NCBI GenBank assembly: GCA_900769325.1
Contig: CAAGGF010000104.1
Location: forward strand, 1-49,521
Direction: 5' to 3'
Origin: Spirochaetia bacterium
GTDB taxonomy: Bacteria > Spirochaetota > Spirochaetia > Treponematales > Treponemataceae
DNA length: 49,521 nt
Shown here: piece by piece, positions 15,833-25,091 of the stretch
Layout: the number at the start of each line of letters is the position of its first letter
Position numbering within the stretch: position 1 is the stretch's first letter
The notes under the pieces: model-generated
What the model was told of the DNA's origin: nothing
What the model saw: only the letters and a program-made list of their open reading frames with translations
Database searches by the model: none
Program-made: the position numbers and the translations under genes

Positions 15833-17074
15833 ATGAAAGACTTTGCAAAAATATTTTTAAAGCCCAAGGAAGAATCAGAAATTAAACAGGGCTTTCCGTG
15901 GGTTTTCGATAACGAAATTTTCAGCGTCAAATATGAAAAATCTTCTGCGATAAAATATTCAGAATGTACTATAAAAGACGGAAGTGCCGTTGAAGTTTTT
16001 TCAAAAGATGGGGCGTTTTTAGGCTCTGGAATTTTAAATAAAAAATCAAAAATTGCGGTCAGAATCATAAGTGAAAAGCACTGCGATGAAATTTTTTCAG
16101 ATATAAACGGTTTCTGGGAAAAGCGCATTCTTGATTCTTATAATATCCGCCGTCTTCTTTTTTCTGAAACTGATTCCTACAGGCTGATTTTTGCAGAAGC
16201 AGATTTGATTCCAGGATTCATCTGCGAGCGTTATGTTGATGAAAACAACAAAATAATTCTTGTTGCACAGTTTCTTTCACTTTCTTCTGAAATTTTTAAA
16301 GAACAGATTTATTCAGCATTAAAAAAAATCGTAAAGCCGGATTACATCTACGAAAAAAGCGATGAGAGTGTTCGTGAAAAAGAAGGTCTTCCTGTAATTT
16401 CCAGTTGGATTGGAAAAACTTATACAGATGTAATTACAATCATTGAAAACGGCATAAAAATCAATGTAGACATTGTAAACGGTCAGAAAACAGGCTATTT
16501 TCTTGATCAAAAAGAAAACCGCCTTGAAATCAGAAAATTTTGTCATGGGAAAAAGGTTCTTGACACTTTTACACACACGGGTGCGTTTTCTTTAAATGCT
16601 TTTAAAGCCGGTGCAAAAAAAGTTGTCGCTGTAGATATTTCATCCGATGCATGTAATCTTGTAAAAAAGAATATAAAATTAAACGGTGCAGAAGATGTAG
16701 TTCAGGTTGTATGTGAAGATGTTTTTTCGCTTTTAAAAGAATATGAGTCTTCCGGTGAAAAATTCGATGTTGTAATTCTTGACCCGCCGGCATTTACAAA
16801 AAGCGCAAAATCAATCGAAAAAGCGTACGGTGGTTATAAAGAAATAAATCTTCGCGCGATGCGTATTTTAAATGAAGGCGGAATTCTTGTTACATGTTCG
16901 TGTTCGCATTTTTTTGATTCAAAAATTTTTTATGAAATGCTTGTACACGCTGCAAAAGATTCCCATAAAAAAGTTCAGATTCTTCAAAAAAGGGGAGCAG
17001 CCCCAGATCATCCGTGCCTTTTAGGTTATCCTAAATCTGAATATTTAAAATGCGCTGTATGCAGGGTGTTTTAA
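15833..17074 (+). CDS. rlmI: RlmI-type 23S rRNA cytosine-C5 methyltransferase
   Basis: A 413-aa protein of the RlmI family (E. coli RlmI, 396 aa, methylates C1962 of 23S rRNA). The N-terminal 90 residues fit a PUA RNA-binding domain (KQGFPWVFDNEI, FSKDGAFLGSG). The methyltransferase domain shows the SAM-binding motif LDTFTHTGAFSL, an acidic VAVDIS, the motif VVILDPPAF and a Cys-containing TCSCSHFF that fits the catalytic cysteine of C5 methyltransferases. GGA lies about seven bases before the ATG. It is followed by miaA after three bases, so two RNA-modification genes form an operon. Confidence 0.85.
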   Translation: MKDFAKIFLKPKEESEIKQGFPWVFDNEIFSVKYEKSSAIKYSECTIKDGSAVEVFSKDGAFLGSGILNKKSKIAVRIISEKHCDEIFSDINGFWEKRILDSYNIRRLLFSETDSYRLIFAEADLIPGFICERYVDENNKIILVAQFLSLSSEIFKEQIYSALKKIVKPDYIYEKSDESVREKEGLPVISSWIGKTYTDVITIIENGIKINVDIVNGQKTGYFLDQKENRLEIRKFCHGKKVLDTFTHTGAFSLNAFKAGAKKVVAVDISSDACNLVKKNIKLNGAEDVVQVVCEDVFSLLKEYESSGEKFDVVILDPPAFTKSAKSIEKAYGGYKEINLRAMRILNEGGILVTCSCSHFFDSKIFYEMLVHAAKDSHKKVQILQKRGAAPDHPCLLGYPKSEYLKCAVCRVF

Positions 17075-17077
17075 TTT

Positions 17078-18040
17078 ATGGCTGAAGATAAAAGATATAA
17101 TTCTGTTGTTGTTTTAGGTCCTACGGCAGTGGGAAAAACTTCTATCGGCGTTCAGATTGCATTAAATTTTGACGGAGAAATAATTTCTGCTGATTCAAGA
17201 CAGACTTATCGCGGACTTGACATCGGTTCTGGAAAAGATTTGTGCGAATACACTGTCGGTTCAAAAAAAATTGAATATCATTTAATCGATGTTGCTGATG
17301 TAAACGAAGAATACAATGTCTTTAACTTTCAGCAGGATTTTTACAGAATTTTTCCACAGATAATTGGCCGCAAAAAACTTCCTGTAATAGTCGGCGGAAC
17401 GGGAATGTATATCGATTCTGTTGTCCGTTCTTACGATTTGGTGGATATTCCTGAAAACCCTGAACTGAGAGAAAAACTTAAAGACAAAACTCAGGAAGAG
17501 CTTGCTGAAATTTTAAAATCGTTAAAACCCGAACTTCACAATAAATGCGATTTAGTGGAACGGGAAAGAACAATTCGTGCCATAGAAATTCAGGAAGGAT
17601 TAAAAAGTTCAGAAATAAAAAAATTCAGAAATCAGACTGCTTCCCGCCCGGATATAAGACCTTTGATTATCGGAACGACTTTTTCACGCGATTTAGTGCG
17701 GGAAAATATTTCAAGGCGGTTAAAAGAAAGGCTTGAAAACGGCTTGATTGAAGAAGTTGAGACTCTTCACAAAAACGGAACGACTTTCGTTCGCCTTGAA
17801 AAACTTGGTCTTGAATATAAATATTGTGCGCTTTACCTTCAGGGAAAAATTAAAGATAAGAATGAATTATATGAAAAACTTTTTGTTGCTATAAGGCAAT
17901 TTGCAAAACGCCAGGAAACTTGGTTTCGCTTTATGGAAAAAAACGGCGTAGAAATTTTCTGGCTTAAAGAAGTTCAGGATAAAACAGAAAGAATAAACGA
18001 AGCTTTAAATCTTGTGGGAAAATATTTTCCTCATATTTAA
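17078..18040 (+). CDS. miaA: tRNA dimethylallyltransferase
   Basis: A 320-aa MiaA of normal length. It adds a dimethylallyl group to N6 of A37 in tRNAs that read codons starting with U. The P-loop GPTAVGKT covers residues 14-21, followed by SADSRQTYRGLDIGSGK, the Asp-containing IEYHLIDVADV, GGTGMY and the RAIEI segment. The start lies three bases after rlmI and lacks a clear Shine-Dalgarno sequence. The stop overlaps by three bases the stop of the small leftward gene at 18037-18249. Confidence 0.95.
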   Translation: MAEDKRYNSVVVLGPTAVGKTSIGVQIALNFDGEIISADSRQTYRGLDIGSGKDLCEYTVGSKKIEYHLIDVADVNEEYNVFNFQQDFYRIFPQIIGRKKLPVIVGGTGMYIDSVVRSYDLVDIPENPELREKLKDKTQEELAEILKSLKPELHNKCDLVERERTIRAIEIQEGLKSSEIKKFRNQTASRPDIRPLIIGTTFSRDLVRENISRRLKERLENGLIEEVETLHKNGTTFVRLEKLGLEYKYCALYLQGKIKDKNELYEKLFVAIRQFAKRQETWFRFMEKNGVEIFWLKEVQDKTERINEALNLVGKYFPHI

Positions 18041-18249
18041 GCACTTACGATTTCTGTTTCTTTTACTTCTGTTAAGTATCCTGTTTTAAGGGAAAAATCA
18101 AAAACTTCTTTGCTGATGAAATCTAAAGTTTCAGTTTCTTTTCCGTCGATGTTTCTTGAAATTTTTATGTTGTAACCGTCATTGTTCTGTGAAATAATCG
18201 TAAAAAAGTCGTTTTGATTTCCAAGCATTTTTAATGAATAATTTTTCAT
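18037..18249 (-). CDS. Small protein of unknown function (70 aa)
   Basis: I do not recognise this 70-aa protein (MKNYSLKMLG at the N-terminus). It is accepted as real because AAGGA lies seven bases before the ATG, it fills the gap between two genes, and its stop overlaps the convergent miaA stop exactly. The sequence is rich in Asp, Asn, Lys and Ile with alternating polar and hydrophobic residues (FFTIIS, YNIKISRNI), suggesting a small beta-sheet protein. No signal peptide or membrane segment is seen. It is divergent from the TatD-type gene with only 48 bases between the starts. Confidence 0.65.
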   Translation of the reverse strand: MKNYSLKMLGNQNDFFTIISQNNDGYNIKISRNIDGKETETLDFISKEVFDFSLKTGYLTEVKETEIVSA

Positions 18250-18297
18250 AAAATTTTCCTTAATATTTGAGATTTATATATTTTATCGGAGTTTAAA

Positions 18298-19116
18298 ATG
18301 AATTTATTAGATTTTTCTGATTTTAAGATTGTCGATTCTCACATTCATCTTTATGATTTAAATGAATTTGAAAATTTTTTAAATGTCTATAAAACATCTT
18401 TTAAAACATTGAAAAAATATACGGTTTTAGTTTCGCTTCATTCAAAAAAAGAATTTGATTTTCTTGAAGAACTTAAAAAAAAATCTCAATCAGAAGAAAA
18501 TTTAAAAATTTTTACATCATTTGGGCTGCATCCGCAAAATCCTTCTCTTGTGGAACTTGATTTTCTTGAAAGCCTTCTTAAAAATAAAAAAATTGACGCG
18601 ATAGGCGAGATGGGCTTTGATTTATTTTCAGATTCTTTTAAGAAAAATATTTCAAGTCAGGAAAAAGCCTTCAACATTCAGCTTGAACTTGCCTTGTTTT
18701 ATAATGTGCCAGTTGTCCTTCATTTTAGAAAAGGTCTTGAATACATTTACCGTTATGCAGATAAATTAAAAAAAAGCCCGGCTGTTTTGTTTCATTCTTT
18801 TTTCTGGAGCGATTTTGAGGCTTTTTCGATTTTAAAAAAAATTGAATCATCGTTTTTTTCTTTCGGGAAAGCGCTTTTAAACTCGAACAAAAAGGCATTT
18901 TCATGCTTAAAAAATCTTCCTCTTTCTGCTATTCTTCTTGAAACAGATGCTCCTTTTCAGACTTTAAAAGATGAACCTTATACAAAAGAAGATGCGATTT
19001 TTGCGGTTTATAAAAAAGCGTATAAAATAAAAAAAGATTATTCCTTTGAAAACAAATCTTTCTTTGAATTTTCTGAAGTTTTGGCAAATAATTTTAATAT
19101 TCTGCTTTCAAATTAA
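18298..19116 (+). CDS. TatD-family metal-dependent hydrolase
   Basis: A 272-aa protein of the TatD deoxyribonuclease family, an amidohydrolase-type barrel. The metal ligands appear in order: DSHIHL (His 15 and His 17), GEMGFD (Glu), VVLHFRK (His), VLFHSFFW (His) and LLETDAPF (Asp). TatD enzymes are 3'-5' exonucleases or D-aminoacyl-tRNA deacylase-like hydrolases; which applies here is unknown. CGGAG lies six bases before the ATG. The sequence is more diverged than typical TatD, and the third His is followed by F-R rather than the usual x-R or x-H residues, so substrate assignment is uncertain. Confidence 0.8.
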   Translation: MNLLDFSDFKIVDSHIHLYDLNEFENFLNVYKTSFKTLKKYTVLVSLHSKKEFDFLEELKKKSQSEENLKIFTSFGLHPQNPSLVELDFLESLLKNKKIDAIGEMGFDLFSDSFKKNISSQEKAFNIQLELALFYNVPVVLHFRKGLEYIYRYADKLKKSPAVLFHSFFWSDFEAFSILKKIESSFFSFGKALLNSNKKAFSCLKNLPLSAILLETDAPFQTLKDEPYTKEDAIFAVYKKAYKIKKDYSFENKSFFEFSEVLANNFNILLSN

Positions 19117-19124
19117 TTCTTTTT

Positions 19125-19133
19125 TGATATAAT
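19125..19133 (+). promoter_or_regulatory. Extended -10 promoter of lepB
   Basis: TGATATAAT is an extended -10 element (TG at 19125-19126, TATAAT at 19128-19133). Its end is six bases before the ATG at 19140, so transcription should start at the A of the start codon. No good -35 hexamer is seen, as is usual with extended -10 promoters. Confidence 0.6.
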
Positions 19134-19139
19134 AAAAAT

Positions 19140-20843
19140 ATGAATAAAATAAAAATTCCGGTTTATATAATTTTAATTTCATCAGTTCTTTTTTCACTTT
19201 CGACTCTTTCTTTTTCATTTGATATTTCACTTTTAGCGTTTCCATTGAGTATAATTTATGCTGCAATAGTTTTTTATTTTCTTTATTTAAAGGCACTTTC
19301 AAAAAAAGAATTTAAGGCTGCTCTTGTTTCACGAAAACTTCTTCAGTATATATGTTTTGTATTTTTCTTGACTTTTATTCTTCGCCGTGCAGGAAAATAC
19401 GAAACTTTTTACTGGCTAGATGTTGTTTCAGTCCTTTTCTGGTGCGTAACTTTTGTAGTTTCTCTTGTAATTCTTCATTATTTTAAGGATAAAAGACTTT
19501 ATTCTCTTGAAGAATCATGGAAAACTTTTAAAAAACCTTCCGGTAAAATTATCGTTGTGGGCAAAGAAAAAACAAAATCTTTTTTACATGAAATTGTCGA
19601 TTGGATTGATGCACTGTTTCAGGCGATTTTCATGGTTTTATTGATTCAGATTTTTGTATTCCAGCTTTATGTAATTCCAAGCGAATCAATGGTTCCGTAT
19701 TTTTTAATCGGTGACAGGGTTGTAGTTTTTAAAATCTTCAGCGGACCAAAATTTCCTTTGAGCGAAGTAGGGCTTCCTGATTTAAAAAAATATAAACGGG
19801 GTGATGTTGTTGTTTTCAGAAATCCGCATTACAGCCTCGACAGAAAAAGCGAAATCAAAACCGTTCTTTCTCAGATTATTTATATGCTTACTTTTACCGG
19901 TGTGAATTTAAATGTTGATGAAAACGGAGATGTAAAAGCTGATCCTCTTGTAAAACGCATTTGCGGTGAACCTGGAGAGCAGCTTGTGATGCAAGACGGA
20001 ATTTTATACGCAAGAACCAAGGAAAATAATGAATTTATTCCTGTTGAATACGATACAAAAGTTGCCGCATGGAATTTAAACTCTCTTCCAGAAGCCCGTT
20101 CAAATAAAAAAAAGATTCAGTACATTCCGCTTTCAGAGATTCAGTATGATCAGATGATTTTAACAGAACAGATGAAAAATAATCTTGATATTTTAGATGC
20201 ACAAAAAGAATGTCTTGAAATTGCAGAAAAAGTAAAGAAATCAGGTCAGATGATTTTACAATTTGAAAATTATTTTGATTCAGTTTTTCATTTTAATGGA
20301 AAACCTTTTTCTTCCGCAGAAAATTTCTATCATTTTATGACTGACTGGATAAATACAAAAGATGAATCTTTACAAACAATTTCAAATGATATTTATGCTC
20401 TTTCAAATTATAAATTAAATCTCTTGATAAAACTGAATGTCGGACGAACTGTTTTGCGGTTTATAAATTTAAAACAGAACTTAAAGGCTGAACTTTTAGT
20501 TTCGGATTCTGTTATTGAAGAATGTTCAAAAAATACGGAACTTTTATACAATTATCTAAGAATTTTAGACAGCCGTAATATGCCTGTTTTTCCTCCTAAC
20601 AATCAAGACGGAAGTCCATGTTACATACCTGAAAACTGCTATTTTATGATGGGAGATAACCGTTTCAATTCTCTTGATATGAGGCATTCTTATGATTTTA
20701 AGTTAAAGGCACTTTCAGAGTTTGACGATTTTTCTGCTTGTTATTTTTCAAATATGGCTCCGCAGACCGTAAATCAAAAATATATTCTCGGAACTACATG
20801 TTTTAGGTTTATGCCTGTAAATCGTGCAGGAGTTTTAAAATAG
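19140..20843 (+). CDS. lepB: Signal peptidase I, long form
   Basis: A 567-aa membrane protease that removes signal peptides from exported proteins. The N-terminal 180 residues hold about four hydrophobic segments, the last (IFMVLLIQIFVFQLYVI) leading into the catalytic box IPSESM with Ser at about residue 183. The general base is Lys at about residue 272 in VKRICGEPGE; box E is GDNRFNSLDMRHSYD near residue 505. The distance between the Lys box and box E is about 230 residues, against about 125 in E. coli LepB, so a large helical insert occupies residues 300-490. The family otherwise is clear. No Shine-Dalgarno sequence precedes the ATG. SecA, its export partner, is encoded tail to tail. Confidence 0.92.
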   Translation: MNKIKIPVYIILISSVLFSLSTLSFSFDISLLAFPLSIIYAAIVFYFLYLKALSKKEFKAALVSRKLLQYICFVFFLTFILRRAGKYETFYWLDVVSVLFWCVTFVVSLVILHYFKDKRLYSLEESWKTFKKPSGKIIVVGKEKTKSFLHEIVDWIDALFQAIFMVLLIQIFVFQLYVIPSESMVPYFLIGDRVVVFKIFSGPKFPLSEVGLPDLKKYKRGDVVVFRNPHYSLDRKSEIKTVLSQIIYMLTFTGVNLNVDENGDVKADPLVKRICGEPGEQLVMQDGILYARTKENNEFIPVEYDTKVAAWNLNSLPEARSNKKKIQYIPLSEIQYDQMILTEQMKNNLDILDAQKECLEIAEKVKKSGQMILQFENYFDSVFHFNGKPFSSAENFYHFMTDWINTKDESLQTISNDIYALSNYKLNLLIKLNVGRTVLRFINLKQNLKAELLVSDSVIEECSKNTELLYNYLRILDSRNMPVFPPNNQDGSPCYIPENCYFMMGDNRFNSLDMRHSYDFKLKALSEFDDFSACYFSNMAPQTVNQKYILGTTCFRFMPVNRAGVLK

Positions 20844-20891
20844 TAAATTAAAAAAAATTGATATAAAATTTTTTCTTTTAGCATAAATAAA

Positions 20892-20928
20892 AAGCCCTTT
20901 TGAAAAACTCAAAGGGCTTAATTTTTTT
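20892..20928. terminator. Bidirectional terminator between lepB and secA
   Basis: AAGCCCTTT (20892-20900) pairs with AAAGGGCTT (20911-20919), followed on the right by TAATTTTTTT. The A/T-rich left flank (ATAAATAAA) would act as a weaker T-tract for the leftward secA transcript. Confidence 0.8.
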
Positions 20929-20957
20929 AATTTAATTTGATAATTGTTTACAGTTTT

Positions 20958-23774
20958 TTAGTTTCTTCCGCAGCACTGTTTGTATTTCTTTCCTGAACCG
21001 CACGGACACGGATCATTTCTTCCGACTTTTGGAGAAGTTCGCCTTACTGTAACAGTTGCACCTTGAGTTCTTGACTGCATAACTGAATTTTGTGCCTGTC
21101 TTCTTGCTGAATCTCCACTCATGCTGGCCTGTGCGTTTCTTTGCTGAACTTGGGAAATGCTTTGTGCTTCTGAATGTTGTGCATTCATCTTTTGCTGCAT
21201 TCTTTCTGCCATGATTTTTCGCTGTGCCTGAGCTTCTGGTGAAAGCTGAACACGGACTTTGAAGACCCTTGACATAACTTGAGTTCTGATTGAATCAAGC
21301 ATTTCATCGAACATGTCAAAACCGTCGTTTTTGTATTCCGTTAAAGGATTTTTTGAACCGTAAGAGCGCAGGCTTACTGCTTCCCGTAAACTTTCAAGTG
21401 CCTGAAGCTGGTCGAGCCATTTTTTATCGATTACCTGTACATACTGATATCGTATGAACATATTAAGATTTTCTTTTCCAGCAAGAGTTTCTTTTTCTGT
21501 AAGGTCGTTTTGAAGTGCTGAAATAAGTGCTTCTTGATTGAGCCTTTCCTGTGGGAGTGAAATTGCAAAAAGGTTTTTAATTTTATCGTTTAATTCTTGA
21601 ATTACCTGAGAAGTGTCTTTTGTTTTTCTTGAGGCGTAAGAATATTCGTTGAAAAGCCTTTCGACTTCGTCACGTGTATTGTTCATGATTCTGTCTGCAA
21701 GGTTTTCGTCTTTTAGAATTTCATCGCGCTGTTCGTAGATTACAGTTCTTTGTTCATTTAAAACATCATCGTAGTCGAGAAGGTGTTTTCGGATTTCAAA
21801 GTTTCGGTCTTCTACTTTTTGCTGGGCTTTTTCGATTCCTTTGTTGAGCCAAGGATGGTCGATAGGTTCTCCAGGCTGCATACCGATTCTTGTCATCATC
21901 ACTTTCATTTTTTCGCCGCCGAAAAGACGCATTAAATCATCGTCCATTGAAATGAAGAATTTACTTCTTCCCGGATCTCCCTGACGACCTGAACGGCCTC
22001 GAAGCTGGTTATCGATTCGTCTTGATTCGTGGCGTTCTGAACCGATTACATAAAGACCGCCTGCGTTTTTTACTTCTTCGTTGTCTTTAAGCCATTTTTC
22101 TTTTTCTATTTTGAGGGCTGCTTCAAACTGTTCTTTTGTGGCATCTGTTCCGGCTCGTTTTCTTGCCCTGAATTCCGGGTTTCCGCCGAGTTTGATATCT
22201 GTTCCTCGACCTGCCATGTTTGTAGCGATTGTTACAGAGCCTTTTGCACCTGCTTCTGCAATGATGAGTGCTTCTCTTGCGTGGTTTTTTGCATTTAGGA
22301 CTTCGTGCCGTATGCCTTTTTTTGTGAGGATTGCAGAAAGGACTTCTGATTTTTCAACTGAAACTGTTCCGACTAAAACCGGCTGACCTTTTTCGTGTGC
22401 GGCTTTGATTTCTTTTGCGATTGCTTCCCATTTGTCGCTTTCGTTTAAGTAAACTTCGTCATTTTCGTCGATTCTTGCAACCGGTTTGTTTGTTGGAATT
22501 GCAACTACATCGAGGTTGTAGATTTTGTTGAATTCGACTTGTTCTGTTTGTGCAGTTCCTGTCATTCCTGAAAGTTTTTCATACATTCTGAAAAAATTCT
22601 GGAATGTGATTGTTGCAAGTGTTCTGTTTCGCTGTGCGATTTTTAAGTGTTCTTTTGCTTCGATTGCCTGATGAAGACCGTCGCCGTATCTTCGGCCTTC
22701 TAAAACGCGTCCTGTAAATTCGTCTACAATCTGGACCTGTCCGTCACGCACAAGATAATCTACATTTATTTTATATAATGTGTGTGCCCTTAAGGCTTGA
22801 GTAAAGTAGTGGACATATTCAAAATTTTCTTCGTCTACAACTGAAGATTCTGGTGAAATGAGGTTATGTGCATGAAGGATTTCGTCGATGTGATTTATTC
22901 CTTTGTCTGTAAAAGATATACGCTTCGATTTTTCATCGAGTTTGTAGTCGCCTTTTAGGGCTTTTCTCTGTTCTATATCCATATCAACTTCATCCGGATA
23001 ATCGCCTGTTTTAGGGTCTTTTTCCATCTCGGTAAGCTGATTTACATATTTGTCAACTTCGTGGTATTTGTAAGTGTCGTCTTCGCCCTGACCTGAAATG
23101 ATTAACGGAGTTCTTGCTTCATCGATTAAAATGGAGTCGATTTCGTCTACTACGCAGAAATTAAATCCACGCTGAACTTTGTTTTTCATGTCAATCTGCA
23201 TGTTGTCTCGAAGGTAGTCAAAACCGAATTCGTTGTTTGTTCCGTAAGTGATGTCGCAGGCATAAGATTTTTTTCTTGCATCGTTGTCCATGTTTGAAAG
23301 AATTGAACCGACTGTAAGCCCAAGGTATGAATAAACAGGACGCATCCAGTCAGCATCTCGTTCTGCAAGATAGTCGTTTACAGTTACTACATGAACACCT
23401 TTTCCTGTAAGTGCATTTAAATAAACGGCAGGAACACACATGAGCGTTTTTCCTTCACCGGTTTTCATTTCAGTGATTCTTCCTGAATGAAGGACGAGGG
23501 AACCCATAAGCTGAACATCGTAAGCACGTTCTCCAAGAACTCTGTTTGCTGCTTCACGGGCAAGTGCAAACGCTTCTGGAAGAATATCGTTTAAGGTTTC
23601 TCCGTTTTGAAGTCTTTGTTTAAAAATTGCAGTCTGATTTTTAAAATCTGATTCTGAAAGGCTTTGAGCCCAGCTTTCTTTTGCATTAATCTGTGCAACA
23701 ACTGGTTTAAGTTTTTTTACATCGCGGTCATTCTGTGAACCGAAAATAAGCGTTAAAATTCTATCAATAATCAT
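20958..23774 (-). CDS. secA: Preprotein translocase ATPase SecA
   Basis: A 938-aa SecA, the motor that drives unfolded preproteins through SecYEG. It carries the Walker A motif MKTGEGKT near residue 105, the DEAD-type VVDEIDSIL, the second nucleotide-binding domain with VTIATNMAGRGTDIKLGG, the QLRGRSGRQGDPG motif, and a C-terminal zinc-binding tail NDPCPCGSGKKYKQCC that contacts SecB or ribosomes. The start has no Shine-Dalgarno sequence; a -10 hexamer ends six bases before the ATG. A Gln/Ala-rich linker precedes the zinc tail. Confidence 0.97.
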   Translation of the reverse strand: MIIDRILTLIFGSQNDRDVKKLKPVVAQINAKESWAQSLSESDFKNQTAIFKQRLQNGETLNDILPEAFALAREAANRVLGERAYDVQLMGSLVLHSGRITEMKTGEGKTLMCVPAVYLNALTGKGVHVVTVNDYLAERDADWMRPVYSYLGLTVGSILSNMDNDARKKSYACDITYGTNNEFGFDYLRDNMQIDMKNKVQRGFNFCVVDEIDSILIDEARTPLIISGQGEDDTYKYHEVDKYVNQLTEMEKDPKTGDYPDEVDMDIEQRKALKGDYKLDEKSKRISFTDKGINHIDEILHAHNLISPESSVVDEENFEYVHYFTQALRAHTLYKINVDYLVRDGQVQIVDEFTGRVLEGRRYGDGLHQAIEAKEHLKIAQRNRTLATITFQNFFRMYEKLSGMTGTAQTEQVEFNKIYNLDVVAIPTNKPVARIDENDEVYLNESDKWEAIAKEIKAAHEKGQPVLVGTVSVEKSEVLSAILTKKGIRHEVLNAKNHAREALIIAEAGAKGSVTIATNMAGRGTDIKLGGNPEFRARKRAGTDATKEQFEAALKIEKEKWLKDNEEVKNAGGLYVIGSERHESRRIDNQLRGRSGRQGDPGRSKFFISMDDDLMRLFGGEKMKVMMTRIGMQPGEPIDHPWLNKGIEKAQQKVEDRNFEIRKHLLDYDDVLNEQRTVIYEQRDEILKDENLADRIMNNTRDEVERLFNEYSYASRKTKDTSQVIQELNDKIKNLFAISLPQERLNQEALISALQNDLTEKETLAGKENLNMFIRYQYVQVIDKKWLDQLQALESLREAVSLRSYGSKNPLTEYKNDGFDMFDEMLDSIRTQVMSRVFKVRVQLSPEAQAQRKIMAERMQQKMNAQHSEAQSISQVQQRNAQASMSGDSARRQAQNSVMQSRTQGATVTVRRTSPKVGRNDPCPCGSGKKYKQCCGRN

Positions 23775-23780
23775 ATTACT

Positions 23781-23809
23781 AATATAAAGTTTTTTTTATT
23801 TCAAGTAAA
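23781..23809 (-). promoter_or_regulatory. Promoter of secA giving a leaderless mRNA
   Basis: On the minus strand TTTACT (23804-23809) and TATATT (23781-23786) are 17 bases apart. Six bases separate the -10 from the secA ATG at 23774, so transcription is expected to begin at or next to the start codon. Confidence 0.55.
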
Positions 23810-23875
23810 GAACTTTTATAATATGGTTTTTAATGAGCGTTGACAGAATTATCCGTAAACTTTATTCTAATAAAG

Positions 23876-25090
23876 ATGAAAAAGACGATTACACTTTTTT
23901 TGATTTTTTTAACTCTCTTTTTTTATTCTTGCTCACGAAAAAATTTGCTTCAGTCAGTTTCAGAAGAAGAACTTTTTTCCCTAAAATATGGAAATTTCGA
24001 AGACGAACTCAATCTTTTTGGAATCACAAATATCGGTAAAGTTACAACCAGCATCACGATGAAAGACGGTTTTTTCTATATCGTAAACGGTCAGAATCAA
24101 AAAATTCTGTCATTTAATTCTTACGGAGATCTTCTTTCTGTCTATTATAATGAAGATTTTTATAAAGAAAAATTTCCGCTTCTTTTTTCAAAATCAACTC
24201 AAGGTCTTTCAAAGGCCGTTTCCTATCCGTTTGAGTTTGACGGAAAAATCGTTGTAGATTCAAAAAAATACATGTACGCTGTGGGAATCGTCCCAAAAGA
24301 AAGAAATGAGCAGGATGAAAAAGAAAATCTTTTGTACAGTCAGGTTGTATTGCGTTTTTCAAGCGACGGAACTGTGCTTGATTACATAGGTCAGCAGGGA
24401 CCAAGCGGAACTCCGTTTCCATTTATAAGAAAAATTTATGTAAACCAGGAAAATGAACTTACAGTCGTTTCAAATACAAATGAAGGATTGTGCGTTTACT
24501 GGTTTTCATCTGACGGTTATTTAAAATACCGTATTCCCGTGACGCAAAAAGATGTTCCGCTTGTATCGCTTGACAAATTAGTTTCAAATGTTAATGAACT
24601 TTATGTTTCCGTTGAAAATGTCGTTCCAGATTATTCAGAGCAGACGCTTTTTGTAAAAGTTGATTATTATATTCCATATATTGATGCTGAATCAAAAATC
24701 AAGTCCGGCGTAAATTATTATGAAACAGTCGTTTATTTTCTTGACCTTCTTTCTGGAACTTATAAAGATTCTATCGTAATTCCGCCTTATGAACAGTCTG
24801 TTACAGAAGATTTCAGCAAAATTACTTATAAAATTCCATACGATTTTCTTGGCGTTACAAAAAACGGCTGGTTTTATTTTCTTCTTTCAACACAGGACGG
24901 TTATGCAGTTCAGATTGTAAACTCAAAGACTCAGCATGTCATAAAAAGAGCTCTTTCTGTAAATCACGATGATATTTTGTTTTCTTCATTTGCTTTAAGC
25001 GATGAAGGAATTATTTCGGCTCTTCTTGCAGAAAAAGAAAAGTGCCGCGTTGTCTGGTGGAAAACTGATTCGCTTACGGGAAACCATTAA
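23876..25090 (+). CDS. Lipoprotein with propeller-like repeats
   Basis: A 404-aa predicted lipoprotein of unknown function. The start at 23876 is chosen because it gives a clean signal peptide (MKKTITLFLIFLTLFF then YSC as lipobox); an in-frame TTG at 23840 would bury it. The mature protein shows repeated short beta-type segments (MKDGFFYIVNGQNQKILSF, FSSDGTVLDYIG, FSSDGYLKYRI, KNGWFYFLLS), consistent with a beta-propeller. It may belong to a spirochaetal lipoprotein family of the LIC_12708 type; this is a weak recollection. A TATAAT at 23817-23822 is a possible -10, with a leader of about 47 bases. It starts a six-gene rightward run that ends with a NeuB-family gene. Confidence 0.75.
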   Translation: MKKTITLFLIFLTLFFYSCSRKNLLQSVSEEELFSLKYGNFEDELNLFGITNIGKVTTSITMKDGFFYIVNGQNQKILSFNSYGDLLSVYYNEDFYKEKFPLLFSKSTQGLSKAVSYPFEFDGKIVVDSKKYMYAVGIVPKERNEQDEKENLLYSQVVLRFSSDGTVLDYIGQQGPSGTPFPFIRKIYVNQENELTVVSNTNEGLCVYWFSSDGYLKYRIPVTQKDVPLVSLDKLVSNVNELYVSVENVVPDYSEQTLFVKVDYYIPYIDAESKIKSGVNYYETVVYFLDLLSGTYKDSIVIPPYEQSVTEDFSKITYKIPYDFLGVTKNGWFYFLLSTQDGYAVQIVNSKTQHVIKRALSVNHDDILFSSFALSDEGIISALLAEKEKCRVVWWKTDSLTGNH

Positions 25091-25091
25091 A

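Noticed and set aside
23840..23875. An earlier TTG start for the lipoprotein at 23876
   Set aside because: It would place 12 residues before the signal peptide, whose Lys-Lys start and hydrophobic core begin at the ATG at 23876.
25002..25091. An upstream start for the single-span membrane protein
   Set aside because: It would overlap the end of the lipoprotein gene by about 90 bases and add a peptide with no match; the ATG one base after the previous stop is simpler.
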